Notes: generated from the letters alone by a model not told the origin. A stretch of 64,000 bases of DNA from Weissella sagaensis (GCF_005405285.1 NZ_BJDT01000003.1:124001-188000); one strand, 5' to 3'; positions 8,509-18,388 are shown, numbered from the stretch's first letter. Translations and numbers: made by a program.

Positions 8509-10212
8509 TTACTTTAAAGATTTGTTAGTCAAAGTCACGACATTAGCAACCGACGCACCAGCAATGGCTTTAACCTTTAGTTCTACTTGATCATTTTCTT
8601 GCAATAACAATGCATCCTGCTTTTGTGATGGATCCAAGGTGTATAGCGTGTCATCATCAACTAATTTAAACACTACCACCTGCTTACCATTTAAGGTTGC
8701 ATTGGTGTTAACACGACCAACTTTACCAGTAATCTTTTTAATTTTAACTTTTTGATCACTAGCAGCGGCTGACTGGGCACTACCAGCTAAAGCATTACGG
8801 TATGATGCCAATGCATCTGAAGCATTAGCACCTTCACCAATAACGTTTTGATCAGCACCTTTAATATAAGCATATTCACGGAAACGCTCATTATTATCCA
8901 TCATTGAGACAACCCAAGTTGGTGTACCATCAATATTCATGATAACCGGATTTGATCCATGCCACTTATTTTGTGGATGCAATTGCTTAGCAACCTTCAT
9001 AGCACCCTCAGAATCCATAATACCGACATTCTTACCAGTATAGAAACGCAGCTTACCAGAACGCGTATCAATTAATGAATAACCTTTATCAGAATCGGCA
9101 TTTGATCTAACTGTTGTGAAATCATCAAAGTATGCCAACGATCCATTCACGTTAAACATTGGTGTAACACCACTTTCGGAACCATTCTCAGTTGGCTTGA
9201 TTTGGTTCTTATGACGGAAATTAAATGCATATGGATTACCATATGTACGATTCATCAAAGTTGCTGCTTCAGGAGAAACACCCACATCAACCCACTTAGG
9301 CAAATCCTTAGTCTTGTAAACTTCAGTCTTACCCGTATTAGCATTTGTGATTGCGACATGGATGTTATTAAACATCACTTGACCAGCCCAACGTACATTT
9401 AACAATGTTTGGACCCAGTAAGTTTGACCACTATTATCTACTTCAAGAATAGGTTCACCAACTTGTTGGTAACGTGGATTTGCCATATAAATCTTACGTG
9501 CGATACTATGTGAGAACCAACTTGTTTCAGAATAAGCCATTTTTTCCTTCACAAAATGGGCCGTATCGTTAATATCTGTTGCTGAAACAACAAAATATCC
9601 CGGTAGTTCACGATTCATAAACCATGAAACAAAGCCATTAAACTCAACTGGTGCAACGTAATAAGGCTTACCTTTGATGTATTGTGCTGATAGATCACCT
9701 AGCTCATACATTGACGAATCTGGAACCTGCGAAAAGGCTTTTTTCATCATATTCTGTGCTGCTTGTGCAGACAAAGCAATTGGTTGATCATCTTTAGTCA
9801 ATGGCGCTTCTTTTTGCTTAGTAGCCTGCACCGAATGATACATTGGTCGAACTGTCAAAGATTTTGACACACCTGCCACTACTGAAATACCAATTGCAAT
9901 CAACGGAATAACAAATGGCCACAAAGTGATATTTAGCGCCATGCGGTCATGCTTTTTCGTTGTAACTTTCTCAATTACCACAGTGGCACTACCAATTAAT
10001 AATGTCCAAATACTAATTAGTGTTGTCTCTAATGCTACCGGCATCACCAATTGTGATAGTGTTGGCACCGGCATCCACCAATAAACAAAAATTGCGTTTA
10101 AAATAGTTAAGCCAGCAACGGCTAACCAATCTAACTTACCCAGTTTTAATTTTTTTGCCCATAAAAAAGTCGCGAACATCGCGATTTCAAGGACCAAAAA
10201 TGATGTAATCAT
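8509..10212 (-). CDS. Membrane-anchored protein of unknown function, 567 aa
   Basis: I do not recognise the family. The N-terminus has about four to five hydrophobic helices (roughly residues 1-145), followed by a long hydrophilic, probably extracytoplasmic domain with many aromatic residues and repeated beta-like units (KPYYVAPVEFNGFVSW, GQTYWVQTLLNVRW, GTPTWVVSMMDNNE). The C-terminus holds an OB-fold-like stretch of about 75 residues (KVKIKKITGKVGRV to the end). I chose ATG 10212 because GAGGAG lies 6 bases before it; an upstream in-frame start at 10263 has no ribosome site. It may be processed or act in the envelope, but there is no direct evidence. Confidence 0.75.
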   Translation of the reverse strand: MITSFLVLEIAMFATFLWAKKLKLGKLDWLAVAGLTILNAIFVYWWMPVPTLSQLVMPVALETTLISIWTLLIGSATVVIEKVTTKKHDRMALNITLWPFVIPLIAIGISVVAGVSKSLTVRPMYHSVQATKQKEAPLTKDDQPIALSAQAAQNMMKKAFSQVPDSSMYELGDLSAQYIKGKPYYVAPVEFNGFVSWFMNRELPGYFVVSATDINDTAHFVKEKMAYSETSWFSHSIARKIYMANPRYQQVGEPILEVDNSGQTYWVQTLLNVRWAGQVMFNNIHVAITNANTGKTEVYKTKDLPKWVDVGVSPEAATLMNRTYGNPYAFNFRHKNQIKPTENGSESGVTPMFNVNGSLAYFDDFTTVRSNADSDKGYSLIDTRSGKLRFYTGKNVGIMDSEGAMKVAKQLHPQNKWHGSNPVIMNIDGTPTWVVSMMDNNERFREYAYIKGADQNVIGEGANASDALASYRNALAGSAQSAAASDQKVKIKKITGKVGRVNTNATLNGKQVVVFKLVDDDTLYTLDPSQKQDALLLQENDQVELKVKAIAGASVANVVTLTNKSLK

Positions 10213-10333
10213 GTAGTTCTCCTCAATAAAATATAGATACGTTAATTGTACCATAAGAGCCATTTAAGTTTTTAGCCAATATGCTATGATTAAGTGAAGC
10301 AGTCGTTAAATGATTACAGGGGGAATTATCAAA

Positions 10334-10810
10334 ATGGTTATGGAACAATATTTCAAAAATATTCGCCAAAAAATCGGTCATGACGAAATTATTATGCCTG
10401 GTGTCGCAGGCGTTTTATTCGATGAAACACGCCAGAAAGTTTTACTTGAACAACGTGGGGATGGTGAAATTGGCTGGAGTTTAGTTGGTGGTATGCAAAA
10501 CATTGGCGAATCGGCAATGACCTCACTTATTCGCGAGTTTAAAGAAGAAGCTGGTATCGATGTTCAAATTAAAGCGCTAATTGGGATTGATACTAATTTT
10601 CATCACATCTTCCCCACTGGGGATAAAGCTCAAATTCCAATGACCCTTTTTGAAGTTGAGCAAATTGGTGGTCAATTAAAGGCGGATGGGGATGAAACAC
10701 TCTCGTTATCATACGTACCACTATCAGATCACCCTCAGATGTACAACACGCAACACCAATTAGCTATTGATCAGATGATTAAGCAAGCCCCATATGGCTG
10801 GTATTTTTAA
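10334..10810 (+). CDS. NUDIX hydrolase
   Basis: NUDIX enzymes hydrolyse nucleoside diphosphates linked to another moiety. The 158-residue protein carries a complete NUDIX box: a glycine, then GE five residues on, then REFKEEAG (GMQNIGE, SAMTSLI, REFKEEAGI). The substrate cannot be told from sequence; the acidic and aromatic C-terminus fits small nucleotide or sugar-nucleotide hydrolases. ATG 10334 is preferred because a GGGGG ribosome site lies 10 bases before it; an in-frame ATG at 10310 has none. It is a single-gene plus-strand unit convergent with sbcC and ended by a shared terminator. Confidence 0.9.
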   Translation: MVMEQYFKNIRQKIGHDEIIMPGVAGVLFDETRQKVLLEQRGDGEIGWSLVGGMQNIGESAMTSLIREFKEEAGIDVQIKALIGIDTNFHHIFPTGDKAQIPMTLFEVEQIGGQLKADGDETLSLSYVPLSDHPQMYNTQHQLAIDQMIKQAPYGWYF

Positions 10811-10822
10811 TCGTATAAATTT

Positions 10823-10870
10823 AAAAAGTCGCCAATCTATCCAATTTCGGTAGATTAGCGGCTTTTATTT
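10823..10870. terminator. Bidirectional terminator between NUDIX gene and sbcC
   Basis: Arms at 10828-10839 and 10851-10862 pair (core AATCTA/TAGATT, outer GTCGCC/AGCGGC with wobble pairs). An A run precedes and a T run follows, so it can end both the plus-strand NUDIX transcript and the minus-strand sbcDC transcript. Confidence 0.75.
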
Positions 10871-10878
10871 AAACATTT

Positions 10879-13800
10879 TTATAAAGTACGAAGACTTAAT
10901 TGGCTTCGTCCATCACCTAATTTTTTAACCTGTAATTGTTGTGGGATTTGTTGTTTCATCGAAGTAACATGCGAAATAATACCAACTAAGCGACCACTTT
11001 GCTCCACTAAGCTAAGGGCTTCCATCGCTTGTGATAGCGTTCGTTCATCAAGTGATCCAAATCCTTCATCAATAAACAAAGCATCAATTTTAGCACCACC
11101 TGCTCTTCGTTGCACCACTTCGGCCATAGACAAAGCAATTGATAAGGCCGAAATAAATGATTCGCCACCCGACAACGTACTGGTAGCACGTATTTTACCA
11201 CCGTCTTGATCATAAATATCAATATCTAGACCATTTTGATTAGAGCGCCCACCTTGTCGATCTGACAAGATGAATTGATAACGTCCACCGGATAAGGTAC
11301 CAATATAATGATGATTAGCATAATCTAAAACATCAAACAAGAAACGGCGCAAAATAAATGGTTCAAGGCGTAAGCGTTTTGCATTATTACCATCAACCGC
11401 TTGCGTTAACGTCAATAAATCTTTCCCTGCTACCTGTTGCTGCTCCCATTTATCTTGTAATGCTTTTACCGTTGTTTCAATTTGTTTTTGTTGTGCCAAT
11501 ACTGATTTCTTCGTGGCATTATCTTCTATCAACTGATTTACTAACGTTTGCTGTTGATCAATGGCTGCCTGTATTTTCGCCATATTTGGCCTAGAGACAT
11601 CCCCTAAAACCTTTTCCAAATTAATAATATCTTGTTGTAATTGCGTCACAGTCGTCTGATACTTCGTGATATTCTGCGTTAGTTGATTTATTTTATCAGG
11701 TTGCTCCTGTAAGACATTAAGCAATTCATCAAATGCTTGTTGACTATCAACAGGACCATCAGTGATTGCCGTTACAATTTGTTGTTCTAGTGTTTCAATG
11801 TCAGTTGCTGTTGTCGTTATTTTTTCTTCTAACGATGTCTTTTGCGCCTGCTTTTCAACTTGAGCTTGTTGGTTAGTCAAAACTTGATCATGCACTTTTT
11901 TAACTTGATCATCATATTGCTGCTGTTCTGCTTGTAATTTTTGCAGCATTGTTTCATATTCAGCTACGGATTTGAGCGTTGTTTCTGATGCAACAATTTG
12001 CTTAATTTCTGCATCGTAAGCTTGCTTACTATCAGTTTTTGCCACAACTTTTTGCTCATTTGTAATGACCTGTGTTTGAATATTCTGCAATTTATTTTGA
12101 CTATCGGTTACTCGCGCTTGTAAATCAGCGGCCTCATTTTTAGCATGCTTTACAAAAGTTATTGCTTGTTCAAAACAACCGGTAAGTCGTGTTTCATCAA
12201 ATACATCAGGTAACGTTACAAAAGTTTCTGATGATGATATAAACAATTGTTGCCAATCCTGCTTAAATGTTGCATATTCTTTCTCTAATGTATCATTATC
12301 AGCTGTGACCTTATCTGTCAGCTCCATCAATTGCGTTTGATTATTTTCTAAATCCGTTTGCAATTTTGTTAATTGTACAGTTGCCGTTTGTTCAGCTTTT
12401 TCACTATCAGCAACTGCTTGAATAGCATCAGCCAAATCTGCATAAGTACTCTGTGCATCAGCATGGTCATGATGAGCTTGTGCATGATAAATTTGACCAC
12501 AGATAACACAAGGTTCACCATCAACGAGTTCTTGTTGTAATTGTTGAATTAAGATATCACGCCGTAACGACGCCTTGTCTTGTAGATCCTGTTTTTTATC
12601 TGCTTGATTCTGCACCGCTGTTGCAACCTTTTTTTTCAGCACAGTAACCTGTTCTTTTTTAGTTTGCGCATCTTTTTTATTCTGTTCAAAGGCATGTTGA
12701 TGATTAATTAACTGATCAAATTGATATTTTCGATTAGCTAATTCACTTTCATAAGCTGCATTTTTCTGATAGCGTGCCAAATTATCAGATTGCGTCGTGA
12801 TAACAGCATCTAACTTTTGAGATGTTTGCTCAAGTTCTTCTCCTTGTGCGTATAACATTTTAATCTCATCAGCAATATTTTTACCCTTGTCGCGTAACGT
12901 TACTAATTGCCGTGCCTTTGGTAACAAGTTCTCTTGAATCTGCTTAGACAACTGTTGATTAGTCTCAACAACACTCGCTTGCTGCTTAAGTTCAGTTTGC
13001 GCATCAGCTAAAGTTTGCTGTTGCTTCTCCAATTCATCAAGCGCCGTTGATAACTTCTGCTTTTCACTAATCTGTTGCTGATATTGATTATGCAGATACC
13101 TTTGTTGGGTAACTAATGGTTGTTGCGCCACACCCCAAGATAATGTTGCTAACGTTTCTTTTTGTTGTGCAATACGATCCTTTTGTTCATATTGTTCGTT
13201 TAATACAGTTTTTTTCTGCTCAAGTTGATCCAATTGGTCAATAATCTGACGGCCCTTTTGTTGCTCACCATGCAATGCTGCTAGTTGAGTCTGAGCTTGA
13301 CTTAAAATTTCAGTTTGTTGCTCAATTTCAGCGGTCATATCTGTATTTAGCTGACCCAAAACCTGAATTTTTTCAGTAGCAGTGGGCGCAACATCTTCAA
13401 TATCAGGTTGTGACCACTTAACTTGTTGTAACTTTTCATCACGTTGTGTCGCTAATTTTTCCAACGCTTGACCCGATTGCTTTTGCTGATCTTTTAAATT
13501 ATTAACAAAATCATCAAAAATAGTAGTGCCAAAAAGCTGACGCAAAATAACCATCTTTTCATCACTTTGCGCACTTAAAAATTCTCGAAATTTATCTTGC
13601 GGAAGCAAAATAATCTTACGAAACTGATCAGCATTTAAATGTAATAATTCTTCAATTTGATCATTAACTATCTTCGCTTTATCGCCCAATGCCTCTAATG
13701 GTGTCTCTAACGTTTCATCAACTTCGATTAACGACGCAGTTGCCTGATGAGTTGTCGTATCATCATCGGACTTTGCACCACGCTTTTTCTTCAATTGTTG

Positions 13801-14085
13801 CGTTGGTGTCCGCCGAATCTCATAAAAGTGACCATTATGTTCAAACCAAAAAGTAACCATCGTTTTAGCCAGGCCATTGGCAAACTCACTACGCATGTCT
13901 TCTGGGCTACGCTCACCCGTACCTTTACCAAACAATGCATATGTCATCCCATCAAAAATGGTTGTCTTACCAGCACCCGTATCACCAGTAATTAGAAATA
14001 ATTTTGATTCCGTAAATTTCATAAAATCAATTGTTGTTTCATCATACGGACCAAAGTTATTTAATTGTAATTTTAAAGGACGCAT
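10879..14085 (-). CDS. sbcC: Nuclease SbcCD, ATPase subunit SbcC
   Basis: SbcC is the SMC/Rad50-like ATPase that works with SbcD to cut DNA hairpins and blocked double-strand ends. The 1068-residue chain has the expected order: Walker A GDTGAGKT near residue 33, long coiled coil, zinc-hook CVIC in the middle (about 495-500), second coiled coil, ABC signature LSGGESF and Walker B DALFIDEGFGSLDE near the C-terminus. I took ATG 14085 because GAGGAGGAG at the end of sbcD lies directly before it; the start is one base after the sbcD stop, so the two are translationally coupled. Confidence 0.96.
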   Translation of the reverse strand: MRPLKLQLNNFGPYDETTIDFMKFTESKLFLITGDTGAGKTTIFDGMTYALFGKGTGERSPEDMRSEFANGLAKTMVTFWFEHNGHFYEIRRTPTQQLKKKRGAKSDDDTTTHQATASLIEVDETLETPLEALGDKAKIVNDQIEELLHLNADQFRKIILLPQDKFREFLSAQSDEKMVILRQLFGTTIFDDFVNNLKDQQKQSGQALEKLATQRDEKLQQVKWSQPDIEDVAPTATEKIQVLGQLNTDMTAEIEQQTEILSQAQTQLAALHGEQQKGRQIIDQLDQLEQKKTVLNEQYEQKDRIAQQKETLATLSWGVAQQPLVTQQRYLHNQYQQQISEKQKLSTALDELEKQQQTLADAQTELKQQASVVETNQQLSKQIQENLLPKARQLVTLRDKGKNIADEIKMLYAQGEELEQTSQKLDAVITTQSDNLARYQKNAAYESELANRKYQFDQLINHQHAFEQNKKDAQTKKEQVTVLKKKVATAVQNQADKKQDLQDKASLRRDILIQQLQQELVDGEPCVICGQIYHAQAHHDHADAQSTYADLADAIQAVADSEKAEQTATVQLTKLQTDLENNQTQLMELTDKVTADNDTLEKEYATFKQDWQQLFISSSETFVTLPDVFDETRLTGCFEQAITFVKHAKNEAADLQARVTDSQNKLQNIQTQVITNEQKVVAKTDSKQAYDAEIKQIVASETTLKSVAEYETMLQKLQAEQQQYDDQVKKVHDQVLTNQQAQVEKQAQKTSLEEKITTTATDIETLEQQIVTAITDGPVDSQQAFDELLNVLQEQPDKINQLTQNITKYQTTVTQLQQDIINLEKVLGDVSRPNMAKIQAAIDQQQTLVNQLIEDNATKKSVLAQQKQIETTVKALQDKWEQQQVAGKDLLTLTQAVDGNNAKRLRLEPFILRRFLFDVLDYANHHYIGTLSGGRYQFILSDRQGGRSNQNGLDIDIYDQDGGKIRATSTLSGGESFISALSIALSMAEVVQRRAGGAKIDALFIDEGFGSLDERTLSQAMEALSLVEQSGRLVGIISHVTSMKQQIPQQLQVKKLGDGRSQLSLRTL

Positions 14086-14086
14086 C

Positions 14087-15259
14087 TTACTCCTCCTCTT
14101 GTTGATACAAATCACTCAATGTATCATCTACCAATCGTTGCTGATTATCATTCAGATCTGTACCTGTCACATAGTTATAAAATGCAGCAATTAATTTATC
14201 ATCAGCACCATCTGCATCCTCTGTAATTTCTGGTATTCCCTGTTTATCAGCCACTAAAGTCGGCAAATCATATTGCACTTCAACAACATCACCATAAATT
14301 TTAGCTAACGTTGCTCTAGCATTTGTTGCATTCGCCAAGCCTTGAATTTTAATGCTGAAATAATTTTTATGACCACGTTCATATTGACCATAAAAATTAG
14401 GATCAATCAATGTATCAAACGGTTCCGCCAATAAAATTAAATCTTTTTTCGGGATTAACGGATGCCAAGTTGTGGTCACAACATGTCCGTTAATTTCAAC
14501 AATATAAACCCCTTTTTGTGTTTGCGCTTCTTTAGTATTAAATTTTATTGGTGAACCTGAATAACGAACAGTTTCACTGGGACTAGCTTGCTTCAAGTGT
14601 AAATGTCCTAGCGCAACATAGTCAAAATCTTTGAACATCATATCATCAAGGCTTCGTAATCCCCCAACCTGCGAATTTGTTTCACTTGTTAATTCATAAT
14701 CTTGGTTTTTACTGCCTGTGACATAATAATGTGTAACTAATAAATGATTCTTCTGCAGATCAAATTTTGCTACCATATCCGCAATAATCCTTGGCATCAC
14801 TTGATTAATCGTTTGATATTGACGAGCTTGTGATTCTGGAATTTGATAATAAACACGGGCCATTGCTGGTTCAATAAAAGGCAATAAAAATATTTGCGTA
14901 TCAGCCGTTTCGATTGGTGTAAAGGCATCTGCTAACGTTGTGTTAAGATATAATTCATTTTGTTGGCGCCACTCACGACCAGCACCTAAACGAGTCGCAC
15001 CATCATGATTTCCTGAAACGGCATAGATTGGTAGATGATGATTAATATTCAAATCTTTCAACATACCTTCCAAACTATTAACTGCGGCTGTTGGTGCAAT
15101 ACCACGGTCATATAAGTCGCCAGCAATAATTACACCATCAACCTTTTCAGATAATGCAATATCACGAATTTGTTCATAAGCAGTTTGCTGCTCTGGTAAC
15201 AAAGAGAAGCCACCCAACTCCTTACCAATATGCCAATCAGCTGTATGTAAAAATTTCAT
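14087..15259 (-). CDS. sbcD: Nuclease SbcCD, nuclease subunit SbcD
   Basis: SbcD is the Mre11-like metallophosphoesterase of the SbcCD complex. The 390-residue protein has the calcineurin-type metal motifs FLHTADWHIG (residues 3-12), IIAGDLYDRG, SGNHDG and, further on, ALGHLH. ATG 15259 lies 9 bases after GGGGAG; a TTG two codons earlier is too close to that site. Its stop is one base from the sbcC start. Confidence 0.96.
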   Translation of the reverse strand: MKFLHTADWHIGKELGGFSLLPEQQTAYEQIRDIALSEKVDGVIIAGDLYDRGIAPTAAVNSLEGMLKDLNINHHLPIYAVSGNHDGATRLGAGREWRQQNELYLNTTLADAFTPIETADTQIFLLPFIEPAMARVYYQIPESQARQYQTINQVMPRIIADMVAKFDLQKNHLLVTHYYVTGSKNQDYELTSETNSQVGGLRSLDDMMFKDFDYVALGHLHLKQASPSETVRYSGSPIKFNTKEAQTQKGVYIVEINGHVVTTTWHPLIPKKDLILLAEPFDTLIDPNFYGQYERGHKNYFSIKIQGLANATNARATLAKIYGDVVEVQYDLPTLVADKQGIPEITEDADGADDKLIAAFYNYVTGTDLNDNQQRLVDDTLSDLYQQEEE

Positions 15260-15282
15260 CGTCAATTACTCCCCATTCATAA

Positions 15283-16446
15283 TTATTCGTCAAACACATT
15301 TTTTGTGTGTGCAATCATAACTGCAGACACAATCATTAACAAAACCAAAATTAGGTAAACAATATTTTGAATCTTTCCTGCTGGATTAGCATCAAAAGCG
15401 TGCCCATATAAAATAGGCCCAAATGCTGATATAAAATAACCACCAGCTTGTGCCATACCAGATAAACGAGCTGTTTGTACTGGTGATTGTGTTTTACTTG
15501 CAAACATTGTTAATGAAAACAAAAAGAAAAAAGCAGTCGATGCACCAATTAATATTGTTACAATGCCCCAAAAGACAACCGACTTGGTTTGCGTGTGAAA
15601 TAACATCACAACACTAAGTAATGCTACCATACCTGCACCTAATGAAACCCAAGTTGTACCTTTTGCCTTCAATGTTAAAAATACTGTTGGTAATATAATT
15701 GATAATGGCATACCCACAAATGAATATAACGACATAAAAATTGTCATCACCCCATTAGGAACACCATGTTGCAACATCATAGATGGTAACCACGCAACGG
15801 TCGTGTAGTTAACTGTCGCTTGCACACCAAAAACAAATAAGAATGGCCAAGCTTTATAATTTGACCAGACACGTAAATGCTCTTTAGGTTGCCCTGTTTG
15901 ATTAGCCGGTATCGTCTCATTGGCTGTTGGCACAATTTTTTTAGTCGTCCAAAACCATAACACTAAAGTAATTGCCGGTACTAATACCAATAACCCCATG
16001 ACACCTTGCCAACCAGATACTGCTACCACAGGTGCTGTAATTAAACTAAATACTGCTGATCCAACCATGATTGCAAGCGAGTAAACTGACGTATACAAAC
16101 CAATTTTATTAGGAAAATAAGTCGCTACAAATGGTGGCATTAATACGTTCAAATGTGCAATACCAATTCCAATTAAAGCAGTACCTAGTAAAATTAATGG
16201 CATATTAACCAACATACGCAATATTGACCCAACAATAATACTTAACAACGACAACATAAGTGCACGATTAAGGCCAAATTTCACCATTGTTTTAGTTGCA
16301 AAATTTGAAATAAGCAAAAACATGATTAAGGGAATCGTCGTAATAATTCCTAGCTGACTCTGAGCAACATGCAACGACTCAGCAATTTGTGGTAGCATTA
16401 GCGGCATTGTTGTAATCGGTGCACGCATAATACTACTCATTAGCAT
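15283..16446 (-). CDS. MFS transporter (CynX/NimT-like), start region interrupted by a stop codon
   Basis: A 12-helix major-facilitator protein related to the CynX/NimT group, judged from the opening MRAPITTMPLMLPQIAESL and the paired six-helix halves. The best ribosome site (AAGGAG) directs translation to an ATG at 16497, but that frame reads five codons and then meets TAA at 16480-16482. The frame then continues open through a hydrophobic stretch that looks like the first half of helix 1 into the ORF given here. A single CAA-to-TAA change explains this better than an indel, since both shifted frames close quickly. As written, a product could only arise by reinitiation at 16446 or 16440, with a shortened first helix. 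Possibly a pseudogene. Substrate unknown. Confidence 0.75.
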   Translation of the reverse strand: MLMSSIMRAPITTMPLMLPQIAESLHVAQSQLGIITTIPLIMFLLISNFATKTMVKFGLNRALMLSLLSIIVGSILRMLVNMPLILLGTALIGIGIAHLNVLMPPFVATYFPNKIGLYTSVYSLAIMVGSAVFSLITAPVVAVSGWQGVMGLLVLVPAITLVLWFWTTKKIVPTANETIPANQTGQPKEHLRVWSNYKAWPFLFVFGVQATVNYTTVAWLPSMMLQHGVPNGVMTIFMSLYSFVGMPLSIILPTVFLTLKAKGTTWVSLGAGMVALLSVVMLFHTQTKSVVFWGIVTILIGASTAFFFLFSLTMFASKTQSPVQTARLSGMAQAGGYFISAFGPILYGHAFDANPAGKIQNIVYLILVLLMIVSAVMIAHTKNVFDE

Positions 16447-16522
16447 TAGACTAATCGTTAATAATATAACAACTTGATGTTATTTTTTCTCCAACATTGT
16501 GCTCTCCTTCTAAAAACCAAAT

Positions 16523-16549
16523 AAAAAACTGCCCCATTGTGGCAGCTTT
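16523..16549 (-). terminator. Terminator after the ECF S-component gene
   Basis: Arms CTGCC and GGCAG with a 7-base loop, followed on the minus strand by TTTTTTATTT. It lies between the ECF S-component gene and the MFS gene. Confidence 0.7.
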
Positions 16550-16560
16550 TAATCTTCTAA

Positions 16561-17067
16561 TTAACGAATCCACTTACGTAATGGCACGCTGACAAGTAAG
16601 GCTACAATAAAGCCTACTAATACTTGCATGATGTTAGCTGGCACATCTGTTAAGCCAGCTAACATAGCTGTTTGTATTGACATTTTAGTCCCACCGGTTA
16701 TCCATAGCAAAAAGCTACCCGCCAGCCAGTAACCAAATATCATCGTAAAACTACCACACAAGTTTCCAATAATCCGAACACTGACTGCTTTTTTAACATT
16801 AAAGTGTCCAATAATCCAACCTTCTAATCCATGAATAATAAGTGAAAAAAACATCCACTGTGGGTAACCCGCAAATAAATCTAATAAAAATCCGGTCAAT
16901 CCACCAACAGCCAAGCCCATTTTAGGGCCAAAATGCCAAGCACCAATAAAAATACCCGCTTCAACTAAAGAAACAAATCCCGTCGGTGTTGGTAATTTTG
17001 CAACATAGCTTAATACAATATTTACAGCAATTAAGACCGCGCCAATTGTTATCTGTTTTGTTTTCAT
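16561..17067 (-). CDS. ECF transporter S component, vitamin B6 or pyrimidine precursor type
   Basis: The 168-residue protein is all membrane with about five to six helices, the size of ECF substrate-binding (S) subunits, which join a shared energising module to import vitamins. It starts MKTKQITIGAVLIAVNIVL, contains the short-side-chain helix-packing patterns of S components, and ends with a basic LRKWIR. The 4-base ATGA overlap with the upstream PdxK/ThiD-type kinase indicates the substrate: pyridoxine-like (PdxU2 type) or hydroxymethylpyrimidine (HmpT type). No ECF A/T genes are in the window. Confidence 0.85.
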   Translation of the reverse strand: MKTKQITIGAVLIAVNIVLSYVAKLPTPTGFVSLVEAGIFIGAWHFGPKMGLAVGGLTGFLLDLFAGYPQWMFFSLIIHGLEGWIIGHFNVKKAVSVRIIGNLCGSFTMIFGYWLAGSFLLWITGGTKMSIQTAMLAGLTDVPANIMQVLVGFIVALLVSVPLRKWIR

Positions 17068-17879
17068 TTCTCTATCCCTTTATAACGACGTGCTGCCTGC
17101 CAAACATTGCCAACCTCAAATGCATCGTTTAGCCTAACACCTTGCAAGATGCCTTCATGCACAAAATTTTTCGCATCACTAATCGCATTTAAAGGTGTTT
17201 CACCTTGCGCTAGCTGACTAGCAATAGCTGATGAAAATGTACAACCAGCGCCATTATTAAATGGTTGCATTAATTTTTGTAATTTCACTAACTTTTGTGT
17301 CTTATCAGTCACAATTGCATCTGTTGCATTATCCCCAGGCAAGCGCATACCGCCCTTAACAACAACTGTTTGTGCACCAAGCTGGTGTAGTGTTTTTGCC
17401 GCCACTAACAACTCAGTTTCAGACGTAATCGTTTGTTGTGTCAACAATTGTGCCTCAATCAAATTAGGCGTTACCACTGTTGCTAATGGCAAGAGTTTTT
17501 CTATAATTGCTCGTGTCAGCTCACTAACATTAATCGTATCTGTTTCTTTAAACGCCATTACAGGATCAATTACTACTGGAATATGTTGACCATTTGCTCG
17601 CAAAAAATCACTTACTAATTCAATATGTGCGACTGTCGGTAATAGCCCAACTTTAATGCCCTTAACATCCGTTAGTTGGCCCAATGATGCTAGTTGTTCT
17701 GCCAAAACTTTTATCGGCACAGCATGAATATCAAAATCAGTTTTCGTAACTGTGACAATACTCGTTATTGCGCTTAATCCAAACAAGCCATATTCATTAA
17801 AAGTCGCTAAATCCGCCTGAATACCACCACCAGCTAAAATATCAGAGCCAGCAATCGTTATCATTTTCCCAATCGCCAT
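17064..17879 (-). CDS. PdxK/ThiD-family kinase (pyridoxal or hydroxymethylpyrimidine kinase)
   Basis: A 271-residue ribokinase-fold kinase that phosphorylates pyridoxal-type vitamers or hydroxymethylpyrimidine. Motifs are TIAGSDILAGGGIQADLATF near the start, VIDPVM near 103, VTPNLIEAQLL near 136, VVVKGG near 173 and the anion-hole/catalytic stretch NGAGCTFSSAIA near 226. The GGGIQADLATF form resembles lactobacillar PdxK-like proteins, so vitamin B6 salvage is my slight preference. GGGG seven bases before the ATG supports this start. It overlaps the S-component gene by 4 bases. Confidence 0.85.
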   Translation of the reverse strand: MAIGKMITIAGSDILAGGGIQADLATFNEYGLFGLSAITSIVTVTKTDFDIHAVPIKVLAEQLASLGQLTDVKGIKVGLLPTVAHIELVSDFLRANGQHIPVVIDPVMAFKETDTINVSELTRAIIEKLLPLATVVTPNLIEAQLLTQQTITSETELLVAAKTLHQLGAQTVVVKGGMRLPGDNATDAIVTDKTQKLVKLQKLMQPFNNGAGCTFSSAIASQLAQGETPLNAISDAKNFVHEGILQGVRLNDAFEVGNVWQAARRYKGIEK

Positions 17880-17984
17880 CTCACTACCCCTTTTATATTA
17901 ATTAAATTTGTATCGTAATTAAATTTAATTTTAGCACAATTCAACTAATGTAAACATATTCATCTGGTTACACTTGTAAAAAAG

Positions 17985-18026
17985 TATACAAAAAAAAGAA
18001 GTTATGCGTAAACACAACTTCTTTTT
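17985..18026. terminator. Terminator after the HU gene
   Basis: Arms GAAGTT and AACTTC, extended by a TG/CA pair across one mismatch, with A and T runs on both sides. It ends the minus-strand hup transcript. Confidence 0.75.
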
Positions 18027-18034
18027 CATGATGC

Positions 18035-18310
18035 TTACTTGATAGCATCCTTCAAAGCCTTACCAGGCTTGAATGCAGGAATCTTTGATGCAGCGATCTC
18101 AATTTCCTCACCAGTTTGTGGGTTGCGACCCTTACGAGCTGCACGAGAACGTACTTCAAAGTTACCAAAGCCAATTAATTGAACTTTTTCACCCTTTGCC
18201 AAAGTATCTTGGATTGAAGCAAATACTGCATCAACTGCAGCAGTTGCATCCTTCTTTGTCAAACCAGTTGCTGTTGCAACATCAGTTACTAATTCTTGCT
18301 TGTTAGCCAT
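18035..18310 (-). CDS. hup: HU family DNA-binding protein
   Basis: HU is the small dimeric protein that bends and compacts the nucleoid. At 91 residues it has the usual length. The helical half begins [22 protein letters not shown], and the beta-arm motif [20 protein letters not shown] (about 47-66) with the terminal [14 protein letters not shown] is typical. AGGAGG eight bases before ATG 18310 sets the start; a longer upstream in-frame ATG is ignored. Confidence 0.97.
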   Translation of the reverse strand: MANKQELVTDVATATGLTKKDATAAVDAVFASIQDTLAKGEKVQLIGFGNFEVRSRAARKGRNPQTGEEIEIAASKIPAFKPGKALKDAIK

Positions 18311-18388
18311 TTTAATTTCCTCCTGCATAGTTATATTGACTGAATGTCAATAATTTCAGATTGAATCTGTAATTAGATTTCGATATTT

